Assembly (NCBI RefSeq): GCF_016097555.1
Contig: NC_054713.1
Span: forward strand, 558,001 to 622,000
DNA: 64,000 nt
DNA from: Gigantopelta aegis
Lineage: Eukaryota; Mollusca; Gastropoda; Neomphalida; Peltospiridae
Direction: 5' to 3'
Under the pieces are notes generated by a model. The model saw only the letters and a list, made by a program, of their open reading frames with translations, had not been told where the DNA came from and searched no databases. Below, piece by piece: positions 13,548 to 26,022 of the stretch. Numbering within the stretch: position 1 is the stretch's first letter; every line of letters begins with the position of its first letter. Made by a program: the position numbers and the translations under genes.

Positions 13548-14072
13548 TGTTGTCTGTGTGTGTTGTGTGTGTGTGGTGTCTGTGTGTGTGCATTTGTCTG
13601 TGTGTTGTGTGGTGTCTGTGTGTGTGCATTTTGTCTGTGTTGTCTGTGGTGTCTGTGTGTGTGCATTTTGTCTGTGTGTGTGTGTTTTTTTTTTCTGTCT
13701 GTCTGTGTATGCACATGTGTGTGTGTGTGTACACACATGTATGTGTGTGTGTTGTGTGTGTGTCTGTGTGTTGTGTTTGTCTGTGTGTGTGTTGTGTGTG
13801 TGTGTTGTGTCTGTGTGTGTTGTATGTGTGTGTGTTGTCTGTGTGTGTGTTGTGTGTGTGTGTGTTGTGTCTGTGTGTTGTGTCTGTGTGTGTTGTGTCT
13901 GTGTGTGTCTGTGTGTGTTGAGTGTTTTTGTGTGTGTTGTGTCTGTGTGTGTTGTGTCTGTTTTTGTGTGTGTTGTGTCTGTGTGTGTGTGTGTTGTGTC
14001 TGTGTGTGTGTGTTGTGTGTGTGTGTGTGTGTGTCTGTGTGTGTGTGTGTGTGTGTGTTGGTTGTGTCTGTG
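13548..14072. repeat. TG-rich simple repeat
   Basis: About 525 bp of (TG)n with interspersed TGTC and TTGTG steps. It produces long open frames on both strands (Cys/Val on +, His/Thr on -) that are low-complexity artefacts. Confidence 0.97.
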
Positions 14073-14382
14073 CAGATGTGTATATGTTGTCGGTGTAAAT
14101 AATACATGTTGTCTATGGCACAAATAATATTTCACATTCTGTTGTAATTCTTGTCTACTTTTACATGTAGGGTAGAATTTTTTAGTTTTTACATTTTATA
14201 TATTAGGTGGAATGGGTGTGTACATGTATGTGTATAATTTGGAGGGGGGTGGGGGGCGCAGGTTCTGGCATATTCTTAACACCATGCATGTTAATCCCAG
14301 GATGTGCATTTTACTGTTGAACCCAGGCGAGTCAAAACCTTATTGGAGTTGTCCACCTGGCAACCAAAATTTTGCGCATTCA

Positions 14383-14455
14383 TTAGGCCAAATAAAAAAA
14401 AAAAATGTGACCGTCCCTAGTTTTACCCCCCCCAACCCTAATTTTGTTTTCTCTT
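14383..14455 (+). repeat. dispersed repeat fragment (ggccaaat family)
   Basis: Starts taggccaaataaaaaa and continues to ccaaccctaatttt. A similar block lies inverted at 15091-15158 and direct at 21543-21770. Probably ends of an old, small DNA element. Confidence 0.4.
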
Positions 14456-14878
14456 AAACTGAAAAAAAAAGAAAAAAAAGTAAAAATAAAAGAGGACAAC
14501 ATCACCAAACAAGAGTATTTCCTTCCTTGCACATTGTTTATGTACTATTATACGATACATTTTGCACATGTAATTCCCTTCCGAAAAACATCGAGAAATT
14601 ATGGAAAAGCTTTTGTAATAGAGTTCCTTCCCCTGATTAGCTACCACTGAACAGCAAGGTCAGTCACGGAAGTAACCGAATGTACGAACATAGCCTTGGT
14701 ACAGGTTATTTCAATTAAATATAATCGTATCAATTCAGCTTAATTCTCGTCTTCACTTAAATCAACAGGTCTTATTATTAATGCATCTTAAATGTTTGCA
14801 TAAAGTATTTAAATTAAGAACAACGAAATTAATACAAATGTCCGATTAATTTAAGGAAATACACAAACAGTGCATACC

Positions 14879-14880
14879 AA

Positions 14881-14967
<87 letters not shown>

Positions 14968-15020
14968 AACGACAACGACAATAATGATAATGATGATAAA
15001 TAATAATAATAATAATTATA

Positions 15021-15053
<33 letters not shown>

Positions 15054-15054
15054 A
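14879..15054. repeat. trinucleotide microsatellites
   Basis: About 30 (ACT)n units (14879-14966), then (CAACGA), (AATAATG) and (TTA)n tracts, followed by a poly-A run at 15064-15086. Confidence 0.98.
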
Positions 15055-15090
15055 TATTCAATTTAAAAAAAAAAAAAAAAAAAAAACCCT

Positions 15091-15158
15091 ACCTACCTAC
15101 CCTAATTTTTGGGGGGATGCAATCGGAAACACACCTATTTTTTTTTTGGCCTTACATA
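15091..15158 (-). repeat. dispersed repeat fragment (ggccaaat family), inverted
   Basis: Contains ccctaatttttgggggg and ends tttttttttggcctta, the reverse complement of the 14383 block in outline. Confidence 0.35.
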
Positions 15159-16562
15159 TTATTTCAGAATGTCCAAAATGTTGAACACGTTTGATAATAA
15201 TATTAGGTGCGTATACCCATTGAAACTTTTTTTCTTTTTTTTAAAATAAAATTCGGGCAACTCAAAAATTGCATGGGAAAGTCAGAATGCTGACATGACT
15301 CGCCCGGATGGCAAGTTAAACAAATCCCAAGTGATCGCCCTGTAATCCCATACACCACGACCAGGGAAATAAATTCACAAACTAAACTTTATAATCAAAG
15401 CTTTTTTTTAAATTTCAGGTCAGTTAGGTTCAAGTGTTTGGCTGATTTATTGGGATTTTTTCGGTTGAGGGTTTTCAATTTTCATTAATGATACATGTAC
15501 AGTATTAATGATAGCAGTCTGTATATTAATATACATGTGTGTAAAGTATTAATTTTATCAATCTATAATGGTGGTCGTAATAAGACTTTCAGTTATTTTG
15601 ATGTTTTTAATTTCACTTTGAGCTCCTGATTTATCTGTCTTGTCATTCTGTTTTACTTCTAGTTTTGTATATTGTCACGTTTGTTTTGAATCCCCTTGCT
15701 AATCCCAAGCTGTGTCTGTCTCAGTATATATCTCTGTCATTAAACACTCTTTCCAGTTATTGACCTGTCATTGAGGCCAATTTCAGGTTTTATGGACCGA
15801 AGAAATTGATACTGAACGAAATTCATGACTTATACATTCCTGCTTAGAATCGAAATATGCCAATGCTTATAATTTTCCTCAAAATGTGTTCTAACTAAGA
15901 TGTAATGACGTCATGTAATCCTATGATGACATATGACAAGCAGAGGAATGCGGAAATGAACAGTTGAAACATTACCAAGACAAAAATTAAATTAGAGACA
16001 CTATGACCAGTAAGAGTGTCAAAATCATATTAATAACAAAATAAAAAACAAAATATGATAAATCTGAAGATACTTTTAAACTGAACACTTACTGATTACC
16101 TCCATATGCATTCTTTATTTGTAACATAAAATCCAGGCAGTGCTGAATGCAACTGCATTTTGATGTATCATGTACATTTCTAATCTGCAAGATATTCCAC
16201 GCACAATTTGACGATTACTGACCTTGTCTTTATGGTATTTGCGGAATTAAACTAAGTATGAATAAAGATGTTATTTTTTTGTTCAGGACAGCAACGCGTT
16301 TTGTCACAAGTTCGTAGTTGTTTACATTAGAATTAGCAGTTGACATTGCATTACGTTACCTACTCATTACATGTAATTGGATAGAATGTTTTTTCTTCTT
16401 TGTTTTCATTGGTTAAATCTCAAAGGGCAATATCACTTATGATCGGACCAGTGGGACCGACTGAGGGTAATTAATATCACTATCACTGTTTTTTGTAACA
16501 ATAAGAATACGGCTATATTTTCATTATGTAATAAAATCTAATATGACAATGTGTCATTCCAG
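15159..16562. other. unique AT-rich sequence, intron-like
   Basis: No ORF or repeat of note. One TGACGTCA site lies at 15905-15912. Precedes the candidate last exon. Confidence 0.5.
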
Positions 16563-16686
16563 GTCTCCTCCTCCCGAAACAAGCAGCACAAGCCGTGATG
16601 CTACCAGTCCCCCGGAAAGTGCTGACTCGTCGACAACCTCCGCCACTGCTGCTGACAGCACTGACCGTCACACTGCGCCACCATGA
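16563..16686 (+). CDS. candidate C-terminal coding exon
   Basis: Follows the acceptor gtcattccag and reads 40 residues to a TGA at 16684-16686. The peptide begins SPPPETSSTSRDATSPPESA and ends DRHTAPP. It is almost wholly Ser, Thr, Pro, Ala and Asp, typical of a disordered tail. The segment is clearly more GC-rich and codon-like than its surroundings. The leading single G joins in frame to the two trailing bases of the 6710-6772 exon. If real, this is the end of a + strand gene whose main body lies left of the window, with a 9.8-kb intron holding the 83-bp array. No family can be named. Confidence 0.45.
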
Positions 16687-17039
16687 TGACAATGACGACG
16701 ATGACACTGATAAAACCACATTCTGACAATGCTCAGCGACTCGTTACGTTACCACTTTCTCACTGACTACTATCTCAAGCTCGTTCCTTCCCATTGGGTG
16801 ATTGTTTATGTTGCACCAATGCGTCCCGTTTTCGTATTTCCATTGTACCTGGTTTTGTTTTTTTAAATTATTATAATAATTATTCCTTTAAATTTGTGGC
16901 ATTTTGTTTGTTTTTACATGCAATTGGCTTTGTTGCTGCACGGAGGAGAATAGGTCTGAGTGGTACAGTGTTGTTTTTAGCTGTTAAACTTGTTTATGTC
17001 CCCTACCGGTCCAGCTGGAGGGAACTGTAGACTTCCTCT
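16687..17039 (+). other. possible 3' UTR
   Basis: Follows the candidate stop codon. Starts with a GA/TGA-rich stretch (16686-16715) and becomes AT-rich. No feature beyond position supports the UTR call. Confidence 0.3.
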
Positions 17040-17560
17040 GTCCTTCTGTCTGTCTGTCTGTCTTTTGTTTTCACAATACCGTGACATGTTGAGATGACAT
17101 TTTCTGTAGCTTTATCATGTACCGTTACAGATCAGGTTTGACTTTCATGGTGATTTACCTATTTTTTAAAGAGTTATGGCCCTTGAACTTAGGTGATACG
17201 AAAATATGTTTTCTGGATAATTTTATTTTTGTAATGCTCGAGACTTTGAGCTGAAAATTTTTGTATAGCTTTATCATGTACGGTTACAGATCAGATGTGA
17301 CATTTATGACGATTTACCAGTTTTGACAGAGTTATGTCCCTTGAACTTAGGAGATACAAACATTTGTTTTCTGGCTTTTTTTCTTTTTTTTCAATTTATT
17401 TTGCAGTGCCTCTAGATTTTGAGCTGAAATTGTTTTGTGTAAGTTTATCACTGTTACAGATCAAGTTTGACTTTCATTGTGATTTACCAATTTTTGGCAG
17501 AGTTATGGCCCATGAAGTTAGCAGATATGAAAATTGTTGGGTGCGACAGGGTACAGAGTT
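17040..17560 (+). repeat. dispersed ~160-bp repeat, three tandem copies
   Basis: Three imperfect units, each with a 'tagctttatcatgta' block, 'gttacagatca', a 'gatttacc' block and 'gagttatggcccttgaa'. A (CTGT)n start lies near 17045. The same family recurs at 26620-27235. I recognise the phrase pattern as common in molluscan genomes, but no proteins or terminal structure are visible. Confidence 0.75.
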
Positions 17561-18221
17561 TCTGAACCAATTGTTTTCTAAATTGCATGCAAAAATAGTA
17601 TTTTCTGCATGGAATAGTTTTTACAAAATAAATTGGTATTGCTCTTCATGGAAGTGCTGGAAAAAGACTTGTTTGAGTGGTTAAGAGTTTTCAGTTATTA
17701 GGCACACCATCACCGTTTTTACATTATTCCTTTCTGTAGCAACTCAGTGTCATCTGGTTTAGGACAAAGATCTTTTAATAACAACGAAAAACAATGATAA
17801 AAAAGTACTGAGATGTGTCAACTCAAATATTTGCTTGATGTTATAAATAAGTTGACCTCTAGTATTTAAATAACCCATTGGTTACAAGTTACTTGTTATT
17901 TTTACTTCTAACTAATAACATGTGTCACTTGTATAACAGCAAAATAAGACCATGCTTTGGATCAAGGGTGGACGACTCTAAGTTTGTGTGGTCCATCTAT
18001 AGTAATATTTGTTTTGCATGTTGGTTACCAAGCGATTGTACTTGATAAAAATAGCAATCATATGATCCTCTCGATACAGTGGTATTTTTTACAAAATGTA
18101 TTTTGACAGAAATTACATTGATATGCAAATACAATGCAAAACTTAATGATGATGTGCTACCTTTAGTTTTAAATAGATATGTCACATCCCTGTTTGACAT
18201 ACATGACTAATTTTAAAAACT
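17561..18221. other. unique sequence
   Basis: No gene or repeat recognised. AATAAA occurs at about 17627-17632 in + orientation, a possible poly-A signal if the 16563 exon is real. Confidence 0.35.
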
Positions 18222-18530
18222 AAATCACGTCAAATGGATATGTCACATCCTTGTATGACCTACAGCATTGTAATTATAAAAACTGTAAATCGCGTCAAAT
18301 GGATATGTCGCATCCTTGTATGACATACAGCATTGTAATTATAAAAACTGTAAATCGCGTCAAATGGATATGTCACATCCTTGTATGACATACAGCATTG
18401 TAATTATAAAAACTGTAAATCGTGTCAAATGGATATGTCGCATCCTTGTATGACATACAGCATTGTAATTATAAAAACTGTAAATCGCGTCAAATGGATA
18501 TGTCACGTCCCTGTACTACATAAATATTGT
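18222..18530. repeat. 65-bp minisatellite, about 4.5 units
   Basis: Units contain gtcaaatggatatgtcac, cttgtatgacatacag and 'cattgtaattataaaaac'. Single-base differences include tcgca/tcaca and cgcg/cgtg. Confidence 0.93.
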
Positions 18531-18845
18531 AATCGTGTCAACAAAAACCAAAGTTGTGTTTATTTTGTAAATTTGATATTGAAATAGTGAATCGTGTACA
18601 TGTTGTTAGAAAACCAGGTGAACTACATACATGTATGGTAGTCAGATGGTCAGTACTTAATAGAGCTCATGCTGAATAACCTTTGTTTTAGTCAGTTGTC
18701 AGATACGTCTAGTATTTCCTTCCTTGAAAGTTATTACTCCCGCTCCCCTCCAGACTCACTTAGGTGGGTGGTAAATTGCTCCCCTCCAGACTCACTTAGT
18801 TAGGTGAGTGGTAAATTGCTCGCCTCGCAATAAAATGTTTATAGG

Positions 18846-18930
18846 GATTGTCCATTATTTCTTGTACGTTCATTGGAGTATGGAAAAAAAAAAATCATCC
18901 TAAAATTGTGAATCTGCGAATCCCAGAAAT
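18846..18930 (+). repeat. partial MITE (gttcatc palindrome family)
   Basis: Resembles the left half of the elements at 24951 and 25324: attgtccattatttctt, acgttcattggagtatg, then A-rich and tcatcc. The right arm is lost. Just left, 18735-18820 holds a two-copy duplication around 'ccctccagactcactta'. Confidence 0.5.
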
Positions 18931-19236
18931 GTCTGACGTTATCGTATTTACACAGCCACTGACCGCGTCGCACGGAGTGTTGTTACTTCATTATCTGTGA
19001 TATTTCCTATGTACTTTCTACAATGTTACAATGTAGCTTTATCCACTTTTATCAAATTGTCAATAACCGAGCAAACCGATGTTTAAATACTCTGCAATCA
19101 AAGTCATGTGATTGTGAGCTTTATAAGCCTCTGAAAATTACAATTTTTTTGGTTCCTACGTCTCTGACCCAAATTATTATTATTATTTTTTTTAATTGTT
19201 TTCGTTCATGCACTAAATTATATGAACATAATGGGT

Positions 19237-19686
19237 TTAAGGTGCTATGTCAAAGTTACAATAATTGCAGTTCCTGTCAAAATTTTGCACAATTAATTTG
19301 TGCTTTTAATTGTAAAAGTTTATACCTTCAGCTATATATGCCTATAAAAATGTACAACCAAATAATTTCATTGACTATTTTAGTTTGGAATATTGAAAGT
19401 GTGTCACATACACATTAAACACACCAAATTTACCCAGAATTCTTTGCGGTCAACTGACAAAGAAACAAAGATGGTGATCGTGCTATATTTATCCACAAAT
19501 TATTGGGGAAATCTTCTTTGTCGTCCAGTGCCAGATTGAAAAAAATTATTATTATTCTAGAATTGATTATGGAAAGTTGATTATGGAAAGATTATGCGTA
19601 TGATTGATTAATTTGTAGTCATTTATTACAAATAAATGTGATAATAACAAAATATTATAGTTTCAACTTTGACATAGGACCTTTAA
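19237..19686 (+). mobile_element. TTAA-flanked MITE, copy A (442 bp)
   Basis: TTAA at 19237-19240 and 19683-19686 flank an element with imperfect terminal inverted repeats: ggtgctatgtcaaagtt on the left, aactttgacataggacc on the right. The interior is AT-rich without coding. Copy B lies inverted at 33800-34277 with matching interior blocks such as ttcctgtcaaaa versus ttttggcaggaa. TTAA duplications are the hallmark of piggyBac-type transposition, so a non-autonomous piggyBac-like element is the best reading. Confidence 0.7.
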
Positions 19687-20401
19687 GCAAAAAGAAAAGG
19701 GTTACCTGAATTTGTTTTTGTGTAACTAATAAATGAGTTGTGCTCATTTTCAATTCTTGGAGGCCCTTTTGACGAAATGTAAATAGCATCGTTTGTTGAG
19801 ACTAACTGTACCGTTCGGAGAGATTTGTTAAATTTTACATTTTAGATTTTCAGGTGGTTTTGTTTTTGTCATGAATGTCACTTTACTGTTTAAGGACGGA
19901 TCCTTGTGTTTTCAAGGGGTGTGCACACTGTTCCCCCCCCCCCCCCCCACACTTTACTTGTATCATGTATGAGTGTAACTATGTAGCACAAACGTAATAC
20001 ATTCATTGTGTGGATACAGCAGTTTTAAACGTAATTCTGAGGGGGTTTCCACAACCATATACCCCTCTCAGAATCTGCCTGGTTTTTATCTTTTCTTTCT
20101 TCTTTTAGCATTAGTGAGTTTTCTGAAATACTGAATTCAACTAACATATCCTTGCATTTTTTTAATATGTGTTATTATAATTATTATTCCATCAATATTT
20201 TGTAAATTGTTTTTTAAATGGATACTTCGTATATAGTGTGTATTATTTATTTATTTATTTATATTGTTAAATCCAAGTGGTATTTGTGTTATCTATAAAT
20301 TTATCCCATTCACAATGAATTTCTTCTTCTTTTTCCCCAGATAGTAACACCGGGTTGTTTTTCATGTGCATGGTGTTTGGCTTGGTGCGGGCCTTGTCAT
20401 G
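19687..20401. other. AT-rich unique sequence
   Basis: Holds a C-run at 19934-19949 and (ATTT)n near 20248. No gene seen. Confidence 0.5.
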
Positions 20402-20587
20402 TTAAGGGCTGTCATCATCATGCGATTGGTCGCGCAGACTTGTCATATATGATCAAATAGTGTGAGAACACCTAAATGGAAACATTAGTCTTGTGTGACA
20501 AGTCGATTAGAACATGTCCTATTTCTCACGATCATTTGCATGTGTCAAGTTGGTGTGACAAATCGCATAATGAGCACGCCACTTTAA
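20402..20587 (+). mobile_element. MITE with TTAA ends, copy A
   Basis: About 186 bp. Left end ttaagggctgtcatc then tgcgattggtc. Right end gacaaatcgcata then the complement of the left pattern, closing at TTAA. Copy B at 35162-35356 shares 'gtgagaacacct' and 'gattagaacatgtcct'. Distinct in sequence from the 19237 family. Confidence 0.65.
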
Positions 20588-20676
20588 ATGAACACTTTAA
20601 AAAGATTGATTCTGTAATTATCAGTCGCAGTGGTTCGATGTGACACGTGGAGCGGGAGTTCGGTAACCATGCTTGC

Positions 20677-20778
20677 ACCACGCCCACACTGTCACCGCGC
20701 CCACACTGTCACCGCACCCACACTGTCACCGCGCCCACACTCACCGCGCCCACACGGTCACCGCGCCCACACTGTCAA
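20677..20778. repeat. 17-bp GC-rich minisatellite, about 6 units
   Basis: Unit ccgcgcccacactgtca with small changes. GC-rich against an AT-rich background. Confidence 0.9.
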
Positions 20779-21865
20779 ACACCACAGACATAGAAAACAA
20801 CCCTAACACTTGAAAACTGTTTAATCCAACACACAGCAATCCCATGCATGTTTTAAAAGAATTAATTGTAGGATGCATAGTAGAGAAGTATTGGGATGTT
20901 TTGTAAGATGAAAGGTATGTAATGGCTGCCCATGTAGTATTCTCTATTTAAATGTTTTAGTCTTCTACTTGATCACATATACGTACAGGTAGTTTGAAAA
21001 AGATCCATTTTTTGTCAGGTGTTTGTCAATCCTCCCGTTTTATCCATTTCCACCCATATCCATCCCCACCCTCTGGCCACAGCTATCTCTATCAACCCCT
21101 CCCTCCCTAATATTAGTATTTTTAATGTTATAGAACTTGCAGCTAGATACATAATGTGGTTGTTATTTCACATGCAAAACAGGGTTGTTAGTTTATTGTT
21201 ACCATCTCCAGTTCGGTTTTGTTTATATTTATTTAAACCTGTGTTTCATGATTATTTTTTTATTTATTTTTAGCAGAAGCAGTCATAAGCATTGTGAAGA
21301 CACTGTTGTCCACTCTGTTTATGAGTTTATGACAAAACACCCCTGTGATACTGTTATCAATTCAAATAATGTTTCTCCATTTTTATTGGTTGTCATCACT
21401 GCTCCTCTGTTGATTGGTTGATATCACGGAGCTGTTGATTGGTTAACAGCACTGCCTCTCTTTTAATTGGTTAGCAACACTGTTCTTTCTGTTGATTGGT
21501 TAACAGCAATGGACTATTGATAGAATAATCATGCTGTATAGTTAAGGCCAAATAAAATAAAATAAATTATTCTGGTGTGAAAACAAATTAGGGTAGGTAG
21601 ATGGGCTATAACTAAAAAATCTGGTCATGACAAAGAGCAGTATTAAAAGTAACATTTCACACAAATGCTGCATCCTCCCAATATTTTGAAAATGTGTAGG
21701 TGGGGAGAAACGTTTAGGGTCGGTGAAAATAGTGAACAAAATTAGTGTCGGTCAGGTAACTGGAACCACACAATGTCATATTTGTTTATATTTAGCCTAA
21801 TTTTACACATTATCCATCAAGTTCTAGGAATGATTACATGGAAGTAAGCAGAGTTTGACAAATCT
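20779..21865. other. unique sequence with one dispersed repeat fragment
   Basis: 21376-21510 holds several 'attggtt' motifs (attggttgtcatcactg, gattggttaacagcactg), a weak irregular repeat. 21543-21770 belongs to the ggccaaat repeat family seen at 14383. No gene. Confidence 0.45.
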
Positions 21866-22648
21866 GCTAGCCCAACACCCACGGCCAGTGCGTTTTTCAA
21901 GTCGGGCTAGTCACAAATGCTAACCTACTAGCCAGATAGCCCAACACCCAAGGCCAGTGTGTTTTCAGGTCGGGCTAGTCACAAATGCTAACCTACTAGC
22001 CAGATGGCCCAACACCCAAGGCCAGTGTGTTTTCAGGTCGGGCTAGTCACAAATGCTAACCTACTAGCCAGATGGCCCAACACCCAAGGCCAGTGTGTTT
22101 TCAAGTCGGGCTAGTCACAAATGCTAACCTACTAGCCAGATGGCCCAACACCCAAGGCCAGTGTGTTTTCAAGTCGGGCTAGTCACAAATGCTAACCTAC
22201 TAGCCAGATGGCCCAACACCCAAGGCCAGTGTGTTTTCAAGTCGGGCTAGTCACAAATGCTAACCTACTAGCCAGATGTGTTTTCAAGTCCAACACCCAC
22301 TAGCCAGATGGCCAGGCCAGTGTTTTTCAAGTCGGGCTAGTCACAAATGCTAACCTACTAGCCAGATGGGCCAACACCCAAGGCCAGTGTGTTTTCAAGT
22401 CGGGCTAGTCACAAATGCTAACCTACTAGCCAGATGGCCCAACACCCAAGGCCAGTGTGTTTTCAAGTCGGGCTAGTCACAAATGCTAACCTACTAACCA
22501 GATGGGCCAACACCCAAGGCCAGTGTGTTTTCAAGTCGGGCTAGTCACAAATGCTAACCTACTAGCCAGATGGCCCAACACCCAAGGCCAGTGTGTTTTC
22601 AAGTCGGGCTAGTCACAAATGCTAACCTACTAACCAGATGGGCTAGTT
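21866..22648. repeat. 68-bp minisatellite, about 11 units
   Basis: Units hold cccaaggccagtgtgttt, cgggctagtcacaaatg and ctaacctactagccagatg. One unit near 22280 is scrambled. Each unit contains the inverted repeat ggctagt/actagcc, giving a possible small hairpin. Confidence 0.94.
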
Positions 22649-23329
22649 CTGACACATTCTGTAAAACAAAGGTCACCTTATTTTAAAAAAATTTACCCAT
22701 ATTATTGGAAGAATTGTTTCTTATATGTAAGTTCAAACAATTGCAATATGTTGTTCGTTTTATTTATTACAATAATTATTTGTAACTGCTAAACAAATTT
22801 ACAAAGTGTTAATGGGTAAATGCAAAATCCAATTGGTTTCCTGAAGAAGAAAAAAACCCACATCATTAAAAAACATTGTTACTCGTTGAATGAGTTAAAA
22901 CATGTTCATTTCTCAGAGGGTTGTAATAAATGTTGAAAAAAAACAATCCACTTCCCAAAATGTCTTTCTTCCTCCCCTCCCACCACCAGTACAGCTACCC
23001 TGTAACAATTTGTGGAACAGCCCTAGGTGAATGGGAGTATCGGTGGTAGATCACATCAACTTGTTTGTTTGCACAGCCGTCGTTATTAGTATAACCACAG
23101 TTATTACATACGCGCACAATCGTGTTTCTCTTCCTAGATCTGACTGGAACAAATACAGTACGTAGATTCTTTTTCTCTTTTCTTGTTCTTCTAGAAATGT
23201 ATTGGTATACTTTTATTAGTATATTTTTATTGTTATATCCATGGTCACTATTTATCGTCACGTGCACTGCATAATGTTTCTCTCCCTCTCTCCGTTTTTG
23301 GCAGACTTACAAAATGAGTTAATGTTATA
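22649..23329. other. AT-rich unique sequence
   Basis: No splice-flanked frame or repeat recognised. Confidence 0.5.
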
Positions 23330-24170
23330 CCTTTTGATCATTGTTAAATCTAATGGAAGTTTTTTTTAATGATGTATGTTGTTAAAAAAAACCTTTATAA
23401 ATGATGAATAAAGCTTTTAAAAACATATGTTGTTAAAATTGTCAAAACATACTCTTTGAACAATATATTTGACTTAAAGCGTATGTTGTCAAAACATACT
23501 CTATAAACAACGAAAATCCTTTAATGGTGTATGTTGTCTAAACGTACTCTATAAACAGTGTATAAGACTTTATGTCATGTATTATTAAAACATTGCCTAT
23601 AATGTATAAGGCTTTTAATGATGTATGTTGTCAAAACATACTTTGTAAACAGTGTATAACACTTCATGGCATATATTGTCAAAATATACTGTGTAAAAAG
23701 TGTATAAGACTTTGTGACATATGTTGTGAAAATGTAGTCTGTAAATACTGTATAAGACTTTATGACAAAAACAAGTCTGAAAACAGTGTTATGAGGCTTT
23801 TAGTGATGTACCGTATGTTGTCAAAACATACTTTATGAACAATATATGACTTTATGACATATATTGTCAAAACGTAGTCTGTAAACAATGTATAAGGCTT
23901 TATGACATATATTGTCAAAACGTAGTCTGTAAACAATGTATAAGGCTTTATGACATATATTGTCAAAACATAGTCTGTAAACAATGTATAAGGCTTTATG
24001 ACATATATTGTCAAAACGTAGTCTGTAAACAATGTATAAGGCTTTATGACATATATTGTCAAAACATAGTCTGTAAATAATGTATAACACCGTATGTCAT
24101 ATTGTCAAAACATACATGTAGTCTGTAAACAGTGTAAGGCTTTTAATGATGTGTGTTGTCAAAACATATT
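23330..24170. repeat. 48-bp minisatellite with decayed flanks
   Basis: Five near-identical 48-bp units lie at about 23830-24075, containing gtataaggctttatgaca and 'tattgtcaaaac'. Progressively diverged units with variable spacing run on both sides from about 23330 to 24170. A fresh core in an old array. Confidence 0.9.
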
Positions 24171-24950
24171 TTATGAACAAAGTATAAGACTTAACAACAC
24201 GTGGTACCCAGTGCTGTTATTTCTAAAACATAACAGGCATGTTTGGTTTTTTCGGGGAGTGGGGGGTAAAATATTCTTTTTCTGATAATTAATCTGTTTG
24301 TTAAAAGTCGTAGACCCGAGTTTTAACCCGTAAAAATTAACACATAAGTTTGGTTAATCTACAAACGTGTAACACACTTGGATAAAGTTACAACAGAGTG
24401 AAACCAGAGTGTGTGACATTGAAACCGTGAAATATCCTGAAAATAGACCAGAACTAGACTCCATAAGCGTTGCTTCTCAGACTGACCTGCTTTTTAAAAA
24501 TATGAACCATTTTGTGATATTAAAAACACCTTGATGACCAGAAACACTTTGGATGTAAAGAAAGTAATAATCTAAACAATACAATCTAAGTAATGTCAGA
24601 TTTGAATGATTAAAAATGGTTCTAATAGTGAAAAATAGGCCTTAAATATAGGTCTCAAAACTAAAGTCCGTACCAAATTGTTAACAACTGATAAATTACT
24701 CTTTAAAACTTTAGAGAGTGTCACTTTATCAATGTCAGTTTGTAATCTTTTACATTATGAAAACCACTGGAGAGCCACATCACTGTTTACAATGCCCAAA
24801 CTTTAACTTGGCTTACATGCAGAGAAATCATCCGGGAAGTAGCATGTGACGATGGCTCTCATCCAAGTTGTAAATGATTTTATGTGTGGACTGTTTCTCT
24901 CTTTGGTTCATTAGCAGAAACAAGATGGCATGTACTTTGTCATGTAGGAT
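24171..24950. other. AT-rich unique sequence
   Basis: No gene, RNA or repeat recognised. Confidence 0.5.
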
Positions 24951-25092
24951 TGTCTGTTATTTCTTTTACGTTCATCGGAGTGTGAACAAAAAACAAATCA
25001 CCCACAAAATGTGGGAATCGGCAAAGCCGTTCTCACATAGGTTTGCAGATGATTTTTTTTTCATACCCAGATGAACATAAAAGAAGTAACGG
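24951..25092. mobile_element. palindromic MITE, copy 1
   Basis: Long terminal inverted repeats: tgttatttcttttacgttc at the left and gaacataaaagaagtaac at the right. They meet through A-rich/T-rich arms (aaatcacc, gatgattt) and a short centre. Would fold into a near-complete hairpin of about 140 nt. Confidence 0.7.
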
Positions 25093-25323
25093 GTAATACT
25101 TATAAATAATCAAATTTCATTGGTCCAGCCGCAACAAGAGGAGTTTGTTCATTTCTCGATGAAGGTAAAATTACAACGTCGGAGAATGTTATACCTGATG
25201 ACATCATTTTATATTGGGCATTTGTCTTACTCAGCATTATTGTTTAGCCAAAAAAATAGTTCCAAATAATGTATGAACTTTTGGTGTTATTATTAGCAAG
25301 TATGATTCAAATTTAATTATAAG

Positions 25324-25452
25324 TATTGTCTGTTATTTCTTTTACGTTCATCTGGGTATGAACAAAATAATCATCTGCAAACTTATGTGAGAATGGCTAC
25401 GCTGATTTACACAGTTTGCGGATGATTTATTTTGTTCATACCCTGATGTGGT
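25324..25452. mobile_element. palindromic MITE, copy 2
   Basis: Same family as 24951: tgttatttcttttacgttc, then atctgggtatgaacaaaa on the left, with ttttgttcataccctgat on the right as its complement. The outer part of the right arm is shortened. Confidence 0.65.
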
Positions 25453-25842
25453 GTAACTTCACAACTGTTTCATAATAGCTAACGGTGTATGTTTGTTTGA
25501 CTCACACTGGAGAAAGAAGTCAAGTCTAAATTGAAGAAGTGGGGTGGGGCACAAAGTTGATATATTATAAATACATGTATAAAAATGTTGGGGGATGAAA
25601 ATCTTTACTGAAAGACTCATAAAGTTGGCAATATATTTTTAAAATTTAAATATTATTAGAAATATCCTAAAGGAAAAAAACCCAAACAATTTAAATAGAA
25701 GTGTTATTTTACTCCTGAAGCCGATTGTCTACTATGAATGGTTGAATATTTAAAATATCCTCAAAGAAAAAAGTAAAACCCAATTGAAATAGAAAAATGG
25801 TGGCGCATACATGTGCAGTTGCTGATTTGCTTTAAATGTTCT

Positions 25843-26022
25843 GAAGATTGGAGTTTTCACAGGTACAATGCATAAATTAAGGATGGAAGATTGGAGTTTT
25901 CACATAGGTACACTGCGTAAATTAAGGATGGGACATTGGAGTTTTCACATAGGTACACTGCGTAAATTGAGGATGGAAGATTGGAGTTTTCACATATGTA
26001 CGATGCGTAAGTTAAGGATGAA
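25843..26022. repeat. 46-bp minisatellite, about 4 units
   Basis: Units with attggagttttcacat, aggtacactgcgtaaat and 'aaggatgg'. Confidence 0.88.

Noticed and set aside
13438-14135. Cys/Val-rich and His/Thr-rich open frames
   Set aside because: Translations of TG/CA simple repeats.
14846-15184. Poly-Ser/poly-Thr frames
   Set aside because: Microsatellite translations.
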